Source of the DNA: Hymenobacter sp. PAMC 26628
GTDB taxonomy: Bacteria > Bacteroidota > Bacteroidia > Cytophagales > Hymenobacteraceae
NCBI RefSeq assembly: GCF_001562275.1
Contig: NZ_CP014304.1
Coordinates: 2,232,001-2,296,000 of the forward strand
Direction of reading: 5' to 3'
DNA: 64,000 bases
The position numbers and the translations under genes are program-made. Positions 23,493-32,633 of this stretch are shown in pieces (the first letter of the stretch is position 1; every line of letters starts with the position of its first letter). A model generated the notes under the pieces. That model ran no database searches. It had not been told where the DNA came from and saw only the letters and a program-made list of their open reading frames with translations.

Positions 23493-24647
23493 CTAGTCCC
23501 GAAACGCCTTGGCCCCAATGGGCATTTTGAAAAGCTGCACCGGGAAGGCCACCGTCTGCACGCCCTTCTGGAAGCCGGCGGTGCGGTTCATTTGCGGCAC
23601 CGGAATCCAGAGGTTGCCGGCGTGGTCAATCCACAGGGCATCGGCCCAAACGAGGCGTGGGTCCTGCACCAGCACGCTGCTTTGGCCGGCGGGCGTCACT
23701 TTCAGGATGCGCTTCTCGTTGGCATCGGCCACGTAAAGGTTCCCGGCGGCGTCGATGGTGGTGCCGCCGCAGGTGGGCGAGTTGAAGAAGTACGTCACCT
23801 TCTTGGCCAAGTCCGCCGACTTGATATTCGGGTCGTCCAGGTACTGGGTTTCGACGCGGTACATGGGGCCCGCGGCACTCTGGAAATAGTAGTATTTTCC
23901 ATCGGGCGACACTTCCATCTGGTCGGCGTGCAGGGCCACGTCGTCGCCGTTGGGCTTCACCATTTTCTTGCCCTCGCCCAGCATCGGGCGGCGGGCGGTG
24001 GTGGTCGTGTCATCGTCGAGCAAGCGACGGCCCTGGCCGGTTTTCTGGTTGAGCACAATTAGCCCCGGGGCCCCGGCATCAGTCACGTAAATCATATCGC
24101 CGTGGAAGCGCAGGTCGTCCACGAAGCTCTTCTTTTTGACGTACTTATCCAGCGGAATCGAGTGCAGCAACTGGTTGGTTTTGATGTCGAACGCCAGCAG
24201 CTTGGGGCCGTGCGCCACCGGCGCGGCGTCCGACTTGGGCGTGCCCGTGTCCACAATCCACAGGTTGCCGTCGGGCCCGAAGCGTAGCGAGTTGGCCCGC
24301 ACAAACTTGCTGGCTGCCGCGGGGTCCTTGGGGCCCCAGCTGTTCCAAGCGCGGTTGGGAAAGGCCTGCACCGTGCCGTCGGCCTGCAGCTCGCCGATGC
24401 GCGTGCCCCGGTCGCCCTCATTGTGCGGGAAAAGCACAAATTTCCGGTCGTCGTCCGACACCGCCACGCCGTTCCAAATCGTGTCGGACGTAGCCACCAA
24501 CACCAGGCTTTTCGCGCTTTCGGAGGTGGGCACGGCGGGCGGCGCGGCCGTGGCCACCTTCTGCGGCTTGTCGGGCTTGGAATCGGTGCTGCACGCGGCC
24601 AGCGACAGCAAAGCGGCGGCGGATAGGATGGACGGGAGGTGGCGCAT
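23493..24647 (-). CDS. Lipoprotein of the L-dopachrome tautomerase-related (yellow/MRJP-like) family
   Basis: 384 residues with a lipobox (LLSLAAC, Cys19), so it is membrane-anchored. The rest is a six-bladed propeller of the major royal jelly/yellow type: WNGVAVSDDDRKFVLFPHNEGD, ANSLRFGPDGNLWIVDTGTP, FVDDLRFHGDMIYVTDAGAPGLIVL, LHADQMEVSPDGKYYYFQSAAGPMYRV and GGTTIDAAGNLYVADANEKRIL. Bacterial members bind small molecules or act on sugar lactones; the substrate is unknown. A similar SMP-30-like lipoprotein is encoded at 27985-29169. Confidence 0.82.
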   Translation of the reverse strand: MRHLPSILSAAALLSLAACSTDSKPDKPQKVATAAPPAVPTSESAKSLVLVATSDTIWNGVAVSDDDRKFVLFPHNEGDRGTRIGELQADGTVQAFPNRAWNSWGPKDPAAASKFVRANSLRFGPDGNLWIVDTGTPKSDAAPVAHGPKLLAFDIKTNQLLHSIPLDKYVKKKSFVDDLRFHGDMIYVTDAGAPGLIVLNQKTGQGRRLLDDDTTTTARRPMLGEGKKMVKPNGDDVALHADQMEVSPDGKYYYFQSAAGPMYRVETQYLDDPNIKSADLAKKVTYFFNSPTCGGTTIDAAGNLYVADANEKRILKVTPAGQSSVLVQDPRLVWADALWIDHAGNLWIPVPQMNRTAGFQKGVQTVAFPVQLFKMPIGAKAFRD

Positions 24648-24742
24648 CGGGAAAGGCGTTGGGTGGGGCCCTGCTTACGCGGCCGGTCGGGCCCGGGGTT
24701 GCGGAATTCTTATTCCAAAAGCCTACTGCGGTGCTTGGCGCG

Positions 24743-24750
24743 TATCTTTA
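24743..24750 (+). promoter_or_regulatory. Candidate -7 box of the hicAB operon
   Basis: TATCTTTA matches TAnnTTTG except for the last base and lies 26 bases before the hicA ATG. No clear -33 TTTG was found. Confidence 0.3.
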
Positions 24751-24776
24751 GCAACTAAATTTCAGTTACAGCAGTT

Positions 24777-25025
24777 ATGTCCCAGCTTGACAAGCTCAAA
24801 GCCCGCATTTGTGCTAAGCCCAAAGATTTTACCTGGGACGAATTGGTAAAACTGCTAACCGCCTACGGGTTCGAGGCGCTAACAAAAGGCAAAACGGCGG
24901 GCAGCCGGCGGCAGTTTTTTAATTCGACTACGCAAATTGCCATCAGCTTGCACAAGCCGCACCCTGACAATATTCTCAAAGAATACCAACTGAAAGAAAT
25001 TATCGCGCTGCTCGGAATCTGCTGA
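24777..25025 (+). CDS. hicA: HicA-family toxin
   Basis: 82 residues from ATG 24777. The sequence KLKARICAKPKDFTWDELVKLLTAYGFEALTKGKTAGSRRQFFN and LHKPHPDNILKEYQLKEIIALLG is the subclass of HicA mRNA interferases that has SRR/SRV instead of a GSH motif and a conserved LHKPHP. It forms a dsRNA-binding-like fold and cleaves translated mRNA. The antitoxin follows 22 bases later. Confidence 0.88.
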   Translation: MSQLDKLKARICAKPKDFTWDELVKLLTAYGFEALTKGKTAGSRRQFFNSTTQIAISLHKPHPDNILKEYQLKEIIALLGIC

Positions 25026-25047
25026 TTATTACTTGTTTCACAAAGTC

Positions 25048-25389
25048 ATGGAAAACGGACTCCTCTACAAAGGCTACTTGGGCTCGGTGCAATACAACGC
25101 GGCCGATGAAGTATTTCACGGTAAAATCGAGGCCATCGCCGACTTAGTTACATTCGAGGCCGATGCTGCCAAGCAGCTCCGCCCCGAGTTTGAGCAGGCC
25201 GTGGACGACTACCTGGCCCTGTGCGCCGCCGTGGGCAAAGCACCCGACAAAACCTTTACCGGCAGCTTCAACGTGCGCCTGGGGCCCGAACTGCACCGCA
25301 AAGCCGCGCTAGTGTCGACGGGCCGCGGCATCAGCCTGAACCAATTGGTAAGCCAGGCCGTGAGCCAGTTCGTGGCGAAAGGCGAATAA
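25048..25389 (+). CDS. hicB: HicB-family antitoxin
   Basis: 113 residues from ATG 25048 (MENGLLYKGYLGSVQYNAADEVFHGKIEAIADLVTFEAD); a TTG 15 bases earlier is less likely. The N-terminal HicB domain blocks the toxin, and the C-terminal LGPELHRKAALVSTGRGISLNQLVSQAVSQFV is an Arc/ribbon-helix-helix DNA-binding domain that would autoregulate the operon. The stop is 3 bases before the ATG of the HigA-Imm53 chimera, so all three genes are probably one transcript. Confidence 0.88.
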   Translation: MENGLLYKGYLGSVQYNAADEVFHGKIEAIADLVTFEADAAKQLRPEFEQAVDDYLALCAAVGKAPDKTFTGSFNVRLGPELHRKAALVSTGRGISLNQLVSQAVSQFVAKGE

Positions 25390-25392
25390 GTT

Positions 25393-25863
25393 ATGGTTAT
25401 CAAGCCCATACGCACCGCGGCCAATTACCGCACCGCATTGGCCCGCGTGGAAGCCATATTTCTGGCCCAACCCGGCGACCCGGAATTTGACGAATTAGAT
25501 GTTCTGACTACGTTAATTGAGGCGTATGAATCACATCATGAGCCTATTATATATCCAAGGAAACAACTTGATAGTATTTTAAATTGGCTACATGCTTGGT
25601 ATTCCAGTATGTGCGACGACGAATGGGAATTTCGTGAGGGAATTAAGATCTTTTCCACCAGTAACCCAGGTTGGAGTGTAGAAATAAATTTAGAGGGAAC
25701 AATAGCCGAAGAAATTTCTATTTCACCTATACTGACAAAAAATTCAAATGATGACTGGCATGGCATTCTGGTTGAGAATGGAATGTTCATCGGTTCCGGC
25801 GACCCTTCCAAACTGGCGTTTCTGCTAACCCGCTTCAAAACATTAGTTGAAACTGGCCGATAG
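25393..25863 (+). CDS. Chimera: HigA-antitoxin N-terminus fused to an Imm53-like immunity domain
   Basis: 156 residues. Residues 1-52 (VIKPIRTAANYRTALARVEAIF...GDPEFDELDVLTTLIEAYESHHEPI) match the conserved N-terminus of HigA-type antitoxins. The helix-turn-helix that normally follows is missing. Residues 58-156 (LDSILNWLHAWYSSMCDDEW, GIKIFSTSNPGWSVEINL, DDWHGILVENGMFIGSG) match immunity protein 53. Base composition changes from GC-rich at the 5' end to AT-rich after about 25500. No frameshift is seen, so the fusion reads through. It sits 3 bases after hicB. Both family calls rest on motif memory. Confidence 0.7.
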   Translation: MVIKPIRTAANYRTALARVEAIFLAQPGDPEFDELDVLTTLIEAYESHHEPIIYPRKQLDSILNWLHAWYSSMCDDEWEFREGIKIFSTSNPGWSVEINLEGTIAEEISISPILTKNSNDDWHGILVENGMFIGSGDPSKLAFLLTRFKTLVETGR

Positions 25864-25926
25864 AAATCCTCGCCACTCATTTCCTCTTTTCGTTGTTACC
25901 ACCCAACGAAATCAATCCGCTTTCTT

Positions 25927-27912
25927 TTGACCGAAACTACCCTCCCCCCCACCGACCCCTACGCCATCGAGAAAGAGCTCCGCCAGGTGCAGGCCCTGAT
26001 GAAGCTGGAGCAGCAGGAAGACCTGGTGCAATTCAAGCTCAAAAACGCCAAGGCCAGCATCCAGGAGCGCCAGCAGCGGGGCCTCACCTGGTACCCGGTC
26101 ACCATCACCCAGGAAGACATTGGCTTCGGCGGCAAGGTGGTGCTGGAGCTGGAGCGCCCCGCCGGGCAGCAGGGCCTGCACTTGTTTCAGGTGGGCAAAA
26201 ACGCCTCGCTGTTTGGCAACGTGCCCGGGCGCGCGGCTACCGACCGCCCCACCCTGAACGGCGTGATTACCAGCGTGCGGCGCAACAAGCTGCTGCTGGC
26301 CACCACCAAGGAAGACCTGCCCGACTGGGTGACCGAGGGCCACAAGCTCGGCATCGACCTCACCTTTGACGAGGTGAGCTACCGCGAGATGGACTACGCC
26401 CTGGGCAAGGTGATGGGCGCCTACGGCGACCGCCTGGCCGAGCTGCGCGACATCCTGCTCGGAGCCAAGCCCGCCCGCTTCCGCGCCGAAAAGCCCGACG
26501 ACATTTTCTACCCCAGCCCGCTCAACGACTCACAGCAGGCGGCCGTGCGCCACGTGCTGGCGGCCCACGACGTGGCCATTGTGCATGGCCCCCCCGGCAC
26601 GGGCAAAACCACCACGCTGGTGCAGGCCATTTTGGAAACCATCCGGCGCGAGCGGCGGGTGCTTGTCTGCGCGCCCAGCAACACGGCGGTAGACTTGCTG
26701 ACCGAAAAGCTGGCCGAGCGCGGTGTCAATGTCATCCGCATGGGCAACCCCTCGCGGGTGTCGGACCTGCTGCTCGAGCACACGCTTGATGCGCAGGTGA
26801 TGGCCCACAAGAGCTACAACGAGCTGCGCAGCATGCGCCAAACCGCCGAGCAGTACCGCGAAACGGCCAGCAAGTACGTGCGCAACTTCGGCTACGAGGA
26901 GATGCAGCAGCGCCGGATGCTGAAGGAGGAAGCCAAAATGCTGCACCAGCAGGCCGACGACTTAGAGCGCTACATCACCGAGGACTTGCTGGAGCAGGTG
27001 CAGGTGATAACGTGCACGCTGGTAGGCGCTTCCAACCGCAACATCCGCCACCTCACCTACGAAACGGTGTTCATCGACGAGGCGGCCCAGGCCCTGGAGC
27101 CGGGCTGCTGGATTCCCATCAGCAAGGCCCAGCGCGTGGTGCTGGCCGGCGACCACCACCAGCTGCCGCCCACCGTGAAGAGCGAAAAGGCCGGGGCCCT
27201 GCGCGAAACGCTGTTCGAAAAGGCCATCAAGCGCCAGCCCGATGCCGCCCGCATGCTGACGGTGCAGTACCGCATGCACGAACAAATCATGCAGTTCAGC
27301 TCCGACGAGTTTTACGACGGCAAGCTGACGGCCCACAATACCGTGCGCCACGCCGGCCTGGAGGACTACGACCTGCGCTTCGCCCCCGACCTGCCGGTGG
27401 AATTCCTCGACACGGCCGGCTTCGGCTTCACCGAAATCACCATCCCCGAGAGCCGCTCCACGGCCAACCCCGAGGAGGCCGACTTGCTGCTCAAGCGCCT
27501 GGCCCAGCTGCTGGAGCCCTACGACCCCGCCGACCACGAGGAGGACCTGCTCAGCATCGGCGTGATTGCTCCGTACCGCGCCCAAATTAACTATTTAAAG
27601 GACGCGGTGGAGGAAAACGACGAGCTGAACGGCCTCATGGCCCACCGGATGCTGAGCATCGGCACCGTCGATTCGTTCCAGGGCCAGGAGCGCGACATCA
27701 TCGCCATTAGCCTCACGCGCAGCAACTCGCAGGGCGAAATCGGCTTCCTGAGCGACGTGCGCCGCATGAACGTGGGCATGACCCGCGCCCGCCGCAAGCT
27801 GCTGCTCGTGGGCGACTCCAGCACGCTCAGCGCCAACCCGTTCTTCAAGCGCCTGCTGGCCTACATCGAAAGCATCGGCGGCTACCGCACGGCCTGGGAA
27901 ATGCAGGATTAA
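25927..27912 (+). CDS. Superfamily 1 helicase, IGHMBP2/SMUBP-2-like
   Basis: 661 residues from a TTG at 25927; no ATG precedes residue 25. The N-terminus is a coiled, beta-barrel-like stalk region (LMKLEQQEDLVQFKLKNAKASIQERQQRGLTWYPVTI). Helicase motifs are complete: VHGPPGTGKTTTLVQAI at about residue 220, VFIDEAAQALEPGCW, VLAGDHHQLPPTVKS, VQYRMHEQIMQFSS, IGTVDSFQGQERDIIAISLTRSN and VGMTRARRKLLLVGD. Family members are 5'-3' DNA/RNA helicases in repair or RNA metabolism. A bidirectional terminator follows. Confidence 0.92.
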   Translation: MTETTLPPTDPYAIEKELRQVQALMKLEQQEDLVQFKLKNAKASIQERQQRGLTWYPVTITQEDIGFGGKVVLELERPAGQQGLHLFQVGKNASLFGNVPGRAATDRPTLNGVITSVRRNKLLLATTKEDLPDWVTEGHKLGIDLTFDEVSYREMDYALGKVMGAYGDRLAELRDILLGAKPARFRAEKPDDIFYPSPLNDSQQAAVRHVLAAHDVAIVHGPPGTGKTTTLVQAILETIRRERRVLVCAPSNTAVDLLTEKLAERGVNVIRMGNPSRVSDLLLEHTLDAQVMAHKSYNELRSMRQTAEQYRETASKYVRNFGYEEMQQRRMLKEEAKMLHQQADDLERYITEDLLEQVQVITCTLVGASNRNIRHLTYETVFIDEAAQALEPGCWIPISKAQRVVLAGDHHQLPPTVKSEKAGALRETLFEKAIKRQPDAARMLTVQYRMHEQIMQFSSDEFYDGKLTAHNTVRHAGLEDYDLRFAPDLPVEFLDTAGFGFTEITIPESRSTANPEEADLLLKRLAQLLEPYDPADHEEDLLSIGVIAPYRAQINYLKDAVEENDELNGLMAHRMLSIGTVDSFQGQERDIIAISLTRSNSQGEIGFLSDVRRMNVGMTRARRKLLLVGDSSTLSANPFFKRLLAYIESIGGYRTAWEMQD

Positions 27913-27931
27913 AAGGTTAGTAAACATACAA

Positions 27932-27967
27932 AAAAAGGCCCGCTGCACTTAGTGCAGCGGGCCTTTT
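27932..27967. terminator. Bidirectional rho-independent terminator
   Basis: AAAAAGGCCCGCTGCACT pairs with AGTGCAGCGGGCCTTTTT across a minimal loop, flanked by A and T tracts. It lies between the convergent helicase and SMP-30-like genes. Confidence 0.93.
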
Positions 27968-27984
27968 TGTTTTGGCTGGGGGCC

Positions 27985-29169
27985 CTACTTTAAGTCAATA
28001 AAGGACTCCGTGTGCGGCGCGTCCGACTTCACATTCACGAAGTGTTTCACCGGGTTGTCGTAGTTGGAGATGTACAGGCGCTTGCCTTTGAGCAGCACCT
28101 CGGCGGGCTGGTCGAGTTTGCCGCCGGTCCCGTCAGTGTCGGGGTTTTGGGCCAGCGTGCTCACGCTGTTGTCCTTCAGGTTGATGACGAAGATGGCGTT
28201 TTGGCGGGCCCCGGTCACGTAGGCTTTGTCGGTGGCGCGGTCAATTACGAAGCCGTCGATGCAGGTGATTTTGTCGCCGGTCAGGGCCACGGCTTCCTGC
28301 TTGGCGAAGGTGCCGTCGGGCTTGAGGCTGACCTTGTAGAAGGTGCCATCGCCGAACGAGCCGGTGTAGAGGTTGCCCTGGCTGTCGTAGTCGATGCCGT
28401 CGGCCCCGTTGTCCACGCCGGTTTCGTTCACGGTGGTCGTGAACATGGCCAGTACGTGCGGGTCCTTGGTTTTGGGCTTGAGGTGCAGCGGGCCACCGGG
28501 CTTTTTCAGCTCGTCGAGGGTGAAGCGCATGATGGCGCTGCCCTTGGTGTTGCCGGGCATATCCCACTGGCTGTCGGTCACGTACAGGGTATTGCCCTTC
28601 CACACCACGCCGTTGGCCAGCGCGAAGCTGTCTACCACGGTTTCAATAGTGCCGGGCTTGCCATTTTTCAGGTTGATGCGCATGAGGCGTGACGCGTATT
28701 TCTTGCTGTTTTCGTACTGGTTTTCCGCGTAGTACACGTTACCATCGGGACCGAAAGCCAGGTCCATCGGCGCGGCTTTTTTGGTGGTGGGCTCCACGGG
28801 CAGGTTGGCGGCGAAAGGCTTGTAGGTGTTGCCCACAATCTCGACAATGGCCGCGGGCTTGCTGTTGTCGGCCAGGTTGGGCACCGAGAGCAGGAGGCGG
28901 CCGCCGGGGCCCAGGGCGAGGCCGTCGGGCGTATTGTGCGAATCTGGCAACGTGAAGAGCAGCTGCGGGTTGCCGACGGTGGGAATCGAGCCGGCGGGCA
29001 CGCCCATGGTGTCGGCCGAAGCCGTTTTCAGGGCCGTCGAATCGGTTTTTACCACGGCTTCCCGGTTCACGGCGGCGTCCTGGGTTTTGGGTGGGTTGGA
29101 CTGGCAGGCGGACAGCAGCGCGCCGCTAAGCAGCAGGGTCGCCAGCGAGTTGCGGGTTGGTTTAGACAT
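27985..29169 (-). CDS. SMP-30/gluconolactonase-like lipoprotein
   Basis: 394 residues from ATG 29169 with a lipobox (LLLSGALLSAC, Cys21). The propeller carries family-like segments: TPDGLALGPGGRLLLSVPN, PMDLAFGPDGNVYYAENQYENS, NGVVWKGNTLYVTDSQW, GADGIDYDSQGNLYTGSFGDGTFYKV and IDGFVIDRATDKAYVTGARQN. It probably hydrolyses or binds a sugar lactone in the periplasm, with divalent metal at the propeller centre. Substrate unknown. Shares the downstream terminator with the helicase. Confidence 0.82.
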   Translation of the reverse strand: MSKPTRNSLATLLLSGALLSACQSNPPKTQDAAVNREAVVKTDSTALKTASADTMGVPAGSIPTVGNPQLLFTLPDSHNTPDGLALGPGGRLLLSVPNLADNSKPAAIVEIVGNTYKPFAANLPVEPTTKKAAPMDLAFGPDGNVYYAENQYENSKKYASRLMRINLKNGKPGTIETVVDSFALANGVVWKGNTLYVTDSQWDMPGNTKGSAIMRFTLDELKKPGGPLHLKPKTKDPHVLAMFTTTVNETGVDNGADGIDYDSQGNLYTGSFGDGTFYKVSLKPDGTFAKQEAVALTGDKITCIDGFVIDRATDKAYVTGARQNAIFVINLKDNSVSTLAQNPDTDGTGGKLDQPAEVLLKGKRLYISNYDNPVKHFVNVKSDAPHTESFIDLK

Positions 29170-29650
29170 CGAAAAGAGTGGGTAAGGTATTGGTTCGGTC
29201 TTCATTAAGTGTGAGGCATCGGTACGCACGGTTCTGAGGCCTACTGCTGGGGCCCCAACTCGCCAGCAAAACGCTGCCTAGCAAAGAGGCGGCGGCCCAG
29301 CACCGTACTGATTTAGGCAGGGAAGCAAAGAGAAAGGGAATTAAAACCGTATTAAATAATACGTTGCCGATACGGTCCTCCTTTGTGGAAAGTTTTTGAA
29401 TCCGGGGCGGTGCTCGGCCAACCCTGCTGCAAACCTTATTGCTGAGCTAATGAGGGCCCTATTGCTAGCACTTAGTGATTCAGGGCCCTGCTATTTTTAT
29501 GGTTGGGGTTAGCAAGGGCAACGTGTATTTTTTTAAGAATATTTTAAGCAAATACGCTGGTAGGTGCCCACTCACTTGCCGTATCGCCGTAGAGTATAAT
29601 CATGGCAGGACCACTCCTTTCCCCTTCACCGCTACCCACCACAACCTTAT
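29170..29650. other. 481-base spacer upstream of the catalase gene
   Basis: No credible gene. It is AT-richer than its surroundings. It contains nested palindromes at 29346-29376 (ACCGTAT ... ATACGGT outside, CGTATT/AATACG inside) and two AGGGCCCT words near 29454 and 29480. These could be regulator sites for the stress-type catalase or for the divergent lipoprotein. No clear TAnnTTTG with -33 partner was found. Confidence 0.5.
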
Positions 29651-31840
29651 ATGAGCGATAAACCACTTGCCAAGCAAACCCACGAAGACGTAGTTGGCAA
29701 CCCCAAAACCGATGAGCTGGCAAAAAACCGTGAAGACGGCTACGGCGAATTTCTGACTACTAACCAAGGCCTGCGCATCAACGACGACCAGAACTCGCTA
29801 AAGGCCGGCGAACGGGGCCCCACGCTGCTGGAAGACTTCATCCTGCGCGAGAAAATTACTCACTTCGACCACGAGCGCATTCCCGAGCGCGTGGTGCACG
29901 CCCGCGGCGTGGCCGCCCACGGCTACTTCCAGGCCTACGACGACAACGCCAACCTGAGCCGGGCGGCTTTCTTACAGCCCGGCGCGGTAACGCCGGTTTT
30001 CACGCGTTTTTCGACCGTAGCCGGCTCGCGTGGCTCTTCCGACATGGCGCGCGACGTGCGCGGCTTTGCTGTAAAATTCTACACCGAAGAAGGTATTTTT
30101 GACTTGGTGGGCAACAACATCCCGGTGTTTTTTATCCAGGATGCCACCAAGTTCCCCGACTTCATTCATGCCGTGAAGCCGGAACCGCACAACGAGATTC
30201 CGCAGGCTGCGTCGGCCCACGACACGTTTTACGACTTCATTTCGACCAACCCCGAAACGTCCCACATGCTGCTGTGGGTGATGTCGGACCGGGGCCTGCC
30301 GCGCAGTCTGCGCATGATGGAAGGCTTCGGCATTCACGCCTTCCGCTTGGTGAACGCCGAGGGCAAAGCGCGCTTCGTGAAATTTCACTGGAAGCCAACG
30401 CTCGGCACGCACTCGGTGGCTTGGGAAGAGGCGCAGCAGATTTCGGGCAAAGACCCGGACTTCCACCGCCGCGACCTGTGGAATAGCATCGAGGGCGGCG
30501 CCTACCCCGAGTGGGAGTTGGGCGTGCAGGTAGTAGAAGAAGAGGACGAGCGCAAGTTCGACTTCGATATTCTCGACTCGACCAAGCTGATTCCGGAAGA
30601 GCTAGTGCCCGTCATCAAGCTGGGCAAAATGGTGCTCAACCGCAACGTAGACAACTACTTCGCCGAAACCGAGCAGGTTGCTTTTTGCCTTAGCCACATC
30701 GTGCCGGGCATCGATTTCTCCAACGATCCGCTGCTGCAAGGCCGGTTGTTTTCGTACCTCGACACGCAACTCAAGCGCTTGGGCGGTCCAAACTTTCACG
30801 AGATTCCGATTAACCGCTCGCTGGCGCCCATCCACAACGGGCAGCGCGACGGCCACATGCGCCAGACCATCAACAAGGGCAACGTTGCTTACGGGGTTAA
30901 CCTGCTCAACGACAACTACCCCCGCCAGGCCAAGCAGAGCCAAGGCGGCTTCACCTCGACGTATGAGCGGGTGGAAGGCCACAAAATCCGGCTGCGCAGC
31001 AAAAGCTTTGTGGACCACTACAGCCAGGCCAAGTTGTTTTGGAACAGCCAAACCGCCGCGGAGAAAATGCACATCGTGAAGGCTTTGCGCTTTGAGCTTA
31101 GCCACGTTCAGAAGGTTGAAGTGCAGGCCCGTACCCTTGTGCAGCTGGCCCAGATAGACCACGACTTGGTTAGCCGCGTAGCCGAAGGGCTGGGCATGGC
31201 AGTGCCCTCGGCCGAGGGTGTACAACTCAACCTGGCGGTACCAGCCGACGGTGACGCAGCCTATTACCAATCGGCCCCGGCCAAGCAGGACGACGCTAAC
31301 TCGGCGGCGCTGAGCATATCGGTAAACAGCCCCATCAATGCGGGCAAGACCAGTATCAAAACCCGCCATATTGCCATTCTGGCCACCGATGGGGCCGACG
31401 TGGGCGCTATTGGCGAGCTGATGACGACCTTGATGGCGGAAGGGGCACAAACGGCCATCGTAGCCACCCACCTCGGCAAGCTGAAAGGCACGGATGGGCA
31501 GGAAGTTCTGATTAACTGGACGTTCCAGGCCACGTCGTCGGTGCTGTTTGATGCCGTGTACGTGGCCGGTGGGGCGAGCAGCGTGCAAAAACTAACCCAG
31601 GATGCCGACGCCGTGCGCTTTGTAAACGAGGCCTTCCGCCACTGCAAACCCATCGCGGCTTCGGCCGAGGGCGTGGACCTGCTGAAAGCAGCCTCCTACC
31701 CCGGCGCCACCGACATTCTCGGGGCGGATGGTGTAATAACCAGCGCCGACAATAAGGTGGCCGGCTTGGCCCAGGAGTTCATCAAAGCCATTGGCTACCA
31801 CCGTTTCTGGAGCCGTGAGCTGAAGTCGATGCCCGCGTAA
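29651..31840 (+). CDS. katE: Large-subunit monofunctional catalase (HPII/clade 2)
   Basis: 729 residues, the size of large-subunit catalases. Catalytic His83 is in [13 protein letters not shown] and the catalytic Asn in [14 protein letters not shown] (155/156). The [30 protein letters not shown] signature and the heme-ligand Tyr in [14 protein letters not shown] are present. Residues from about 575 ([28 protein letters not shown]) form the extra flavodoxin/DJ-1-like domain of the clade. It disproportionates hydrogen peroxide in the cytoplasm. A terminator follows. Confidence 0.95.
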   Translation: MSDKPLAKQTHEDVVGNPKTDELAKNREDGYGEFLTTNQGLRINDDQNSLKAGERGPTLLEDFILREKITHFDHERIPERVVHARGVAAHGYFQAYDDNANLSRAAFLQPGAVTPVFTRFSTVAGSRGSSDMARDVRGFAVKFYTEEGIFDLVGNNIPVFFIQDATKFPDFIHAVKPEPHNEIPQAASAHDTFYDFISTNPETSHMLLWVMSDRGLPRSLRMMEGFGIHAFRLVNAEGKARFVKFHWKPTLGTHSVAWEEAQQISGKDPDFHRRDLWNSIEGGAYPEWELGVQVVEEEDERKFDFDILDSTKLIPEELVPVIKLGKMVLNRNVDNYFAETEQVAFCLSHIVPGIDFSNDPLLQGRLFSYLDTQLKRLGGPNFHEIPINRSLAPIHNGQRDGHMRQTINKGNVAYGVNLLNDNYPRQAKQSQGGFTSTYERVEGHKIRLRSKSFVDHYSQAKLFWNSQTAAEKMHIVKALRFELSHVQKVEVQARTLVQLAQIDHDLVSRVAEGLGMAVPSAEGVQLNLAVPADGDAAYYQSAPAKQDDANSAALSISVNSPINAGKTSIKTRHIAILATDGADVGAIGELMTTLMAEGAQTAIVATHLGKLKGTDGQEVLINWTFQATSSVLFDAVYVAGGASSVQKLTQDADAVRFVNEAFRHCKPIAASAEGVDLLKAASYPGATDILGADGVITSADNKVAGLAQEFIKAIGYHRFWSRELKSMPA

Positions 31841-31862
31841 GCAGCCCATGCTTAGCGAACTT

Positions 31863-31912
31863 GATTCCCCCGTCGCACACTAGTTGAGGCGGGGGAATCT
31901 TCTTTTTGTTTT
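31863..31912 (+). terminator. Rho-independent terminator of the catalase gene
   Basis: GATTCCCCCG (31863-31872) pairs with CGGGGGAATC (31890-31899), followed by TTCTTTTTGTTTT. Confidence 0.88.
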
Positions 31913-31979
31913 CTGGGCAGCAGCGGCGAAAACCCAGTTCACGGGCACGCTGCGCACGGAGTACGTGCCGGCCCGCCCC

Positions 31980-31987
31980 TACCTTTG
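31980..31987 (+). promoter_or_regulatory. -7 element TACCTTTG upstream of slyD
   Basis: Perfect TAnnTTTG box 42 bases before the slyD ATG. No TTTG at -33 was found. Confidence 0.5.
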
Positions 31988-32028
31988 CCCGGTACCCATC
32001 CCCCACCCCCTCTTTAGTTTCTAGTTTC

Positions 32029-32544
32029 ATGGCTGCCATCTCCCCCAACCAAGTCGTCACCATCACCTACGACCTGAGCGTGACCGACGAAAACCAGGAA
32101 AAAGTCCTTGTTGAATCGGCCGAGGCCGACGCGCCCATGGTTTTCATCTATGGCCAGAGCGGCTTGCCCGAGGAGTTTGAGCGCCAGCTCGACGGCAAGA
32201 ACGCTGGCGACACCTTCCAGTTCAGCCTCACCCCCGAGCAGGCCTACGGCGAGTACGACGAGCAGGCGCTGGTCGAAATCCCGAAGGACGTGTTCATGAT
32301 CGACGGCAAGCTCGACGAGGAAATGCTGCAAGAGGGCAACTTCCTGCCCATGGCCGACAACGAAGGCAACCACATGCAGGCCAAAGTAATCAGCATCGGC
32401 GACACGGCCGTGCAGATGGACTTCAACCACCCCCTGGCCGGCATGGTGATGCATTTCGACGGCAAAGTGGCCGACGTGCGCCCCGCCACCCCCGAGGAGC
32501 TGGCCCACGGCCACGTGCACGGCGAAGGCGGCCACCAGCACTAG
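32029..32544 (+). CDS. slyD: FKBP-type peptidyl-prolyl isomerase, SlyD-like
   Basis: 171 residues from ATG 32029. The FKBP domain with insert-in-flap is clear: NQVVTITYDLSVTDENQEKV, FIYGQSGLPEEFERQLDGKNAGDTFQFSL, PEQAYGEYDEQALVEIPKDVF and VQMDFNHPLAGMVMHFDGKVADVRPAT. The C-terminus is His-rich (HGHVHGEGGHQH), as in SlyD, and could bind nickel or zinc. It should act as a cytoplasmic chaperone and prolyl isomerase. The frame is open upstream but lacks family-like sequence before the ATG. Confidence 0.93.
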   Translation: MAAISPNQVVTITYDLSVTDENQEKVLVESAEADAPMVFIYGQSGLPEEFERQLDGKNAGDTFQFSLTPEQAYGEYDEQALVEIPKDVFMIDGKLDEEMLQEGNFLPMADNEGNHMQAKVISIGDTAVQMDFNHPLAGMVMHFDGKVADVRPATPEELAHGHVHGEGGHQH

Positions 32545-32577
32545 TTGCACCCGGGGCCCGGGGCCCCACCCCTGCGC

Positions 32578-32615
32578 AAGGAGCGGCTCGCCAATGGCGG
32601 GCCGCTCCTTTTTTT
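32578..32615 (+). terminator. Rho-independent terminator of slyD
   Basis: AAGGAGCGGC pairs with GCCGCTCCTT around a 13-base loop, followed by TTTTT. It also separates slyD from the convergent acpH-like gene. Confidence 0.9.
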
Positions 32616-32633
32616 ACGGGCCGCTGGGTGCCC

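Noticed and set aside
29170..29650. Riboswitch or small RNA upstream of the catalase
   Set aside because: Only short palindromes are visible; no conserved riboswitch core was recognised.
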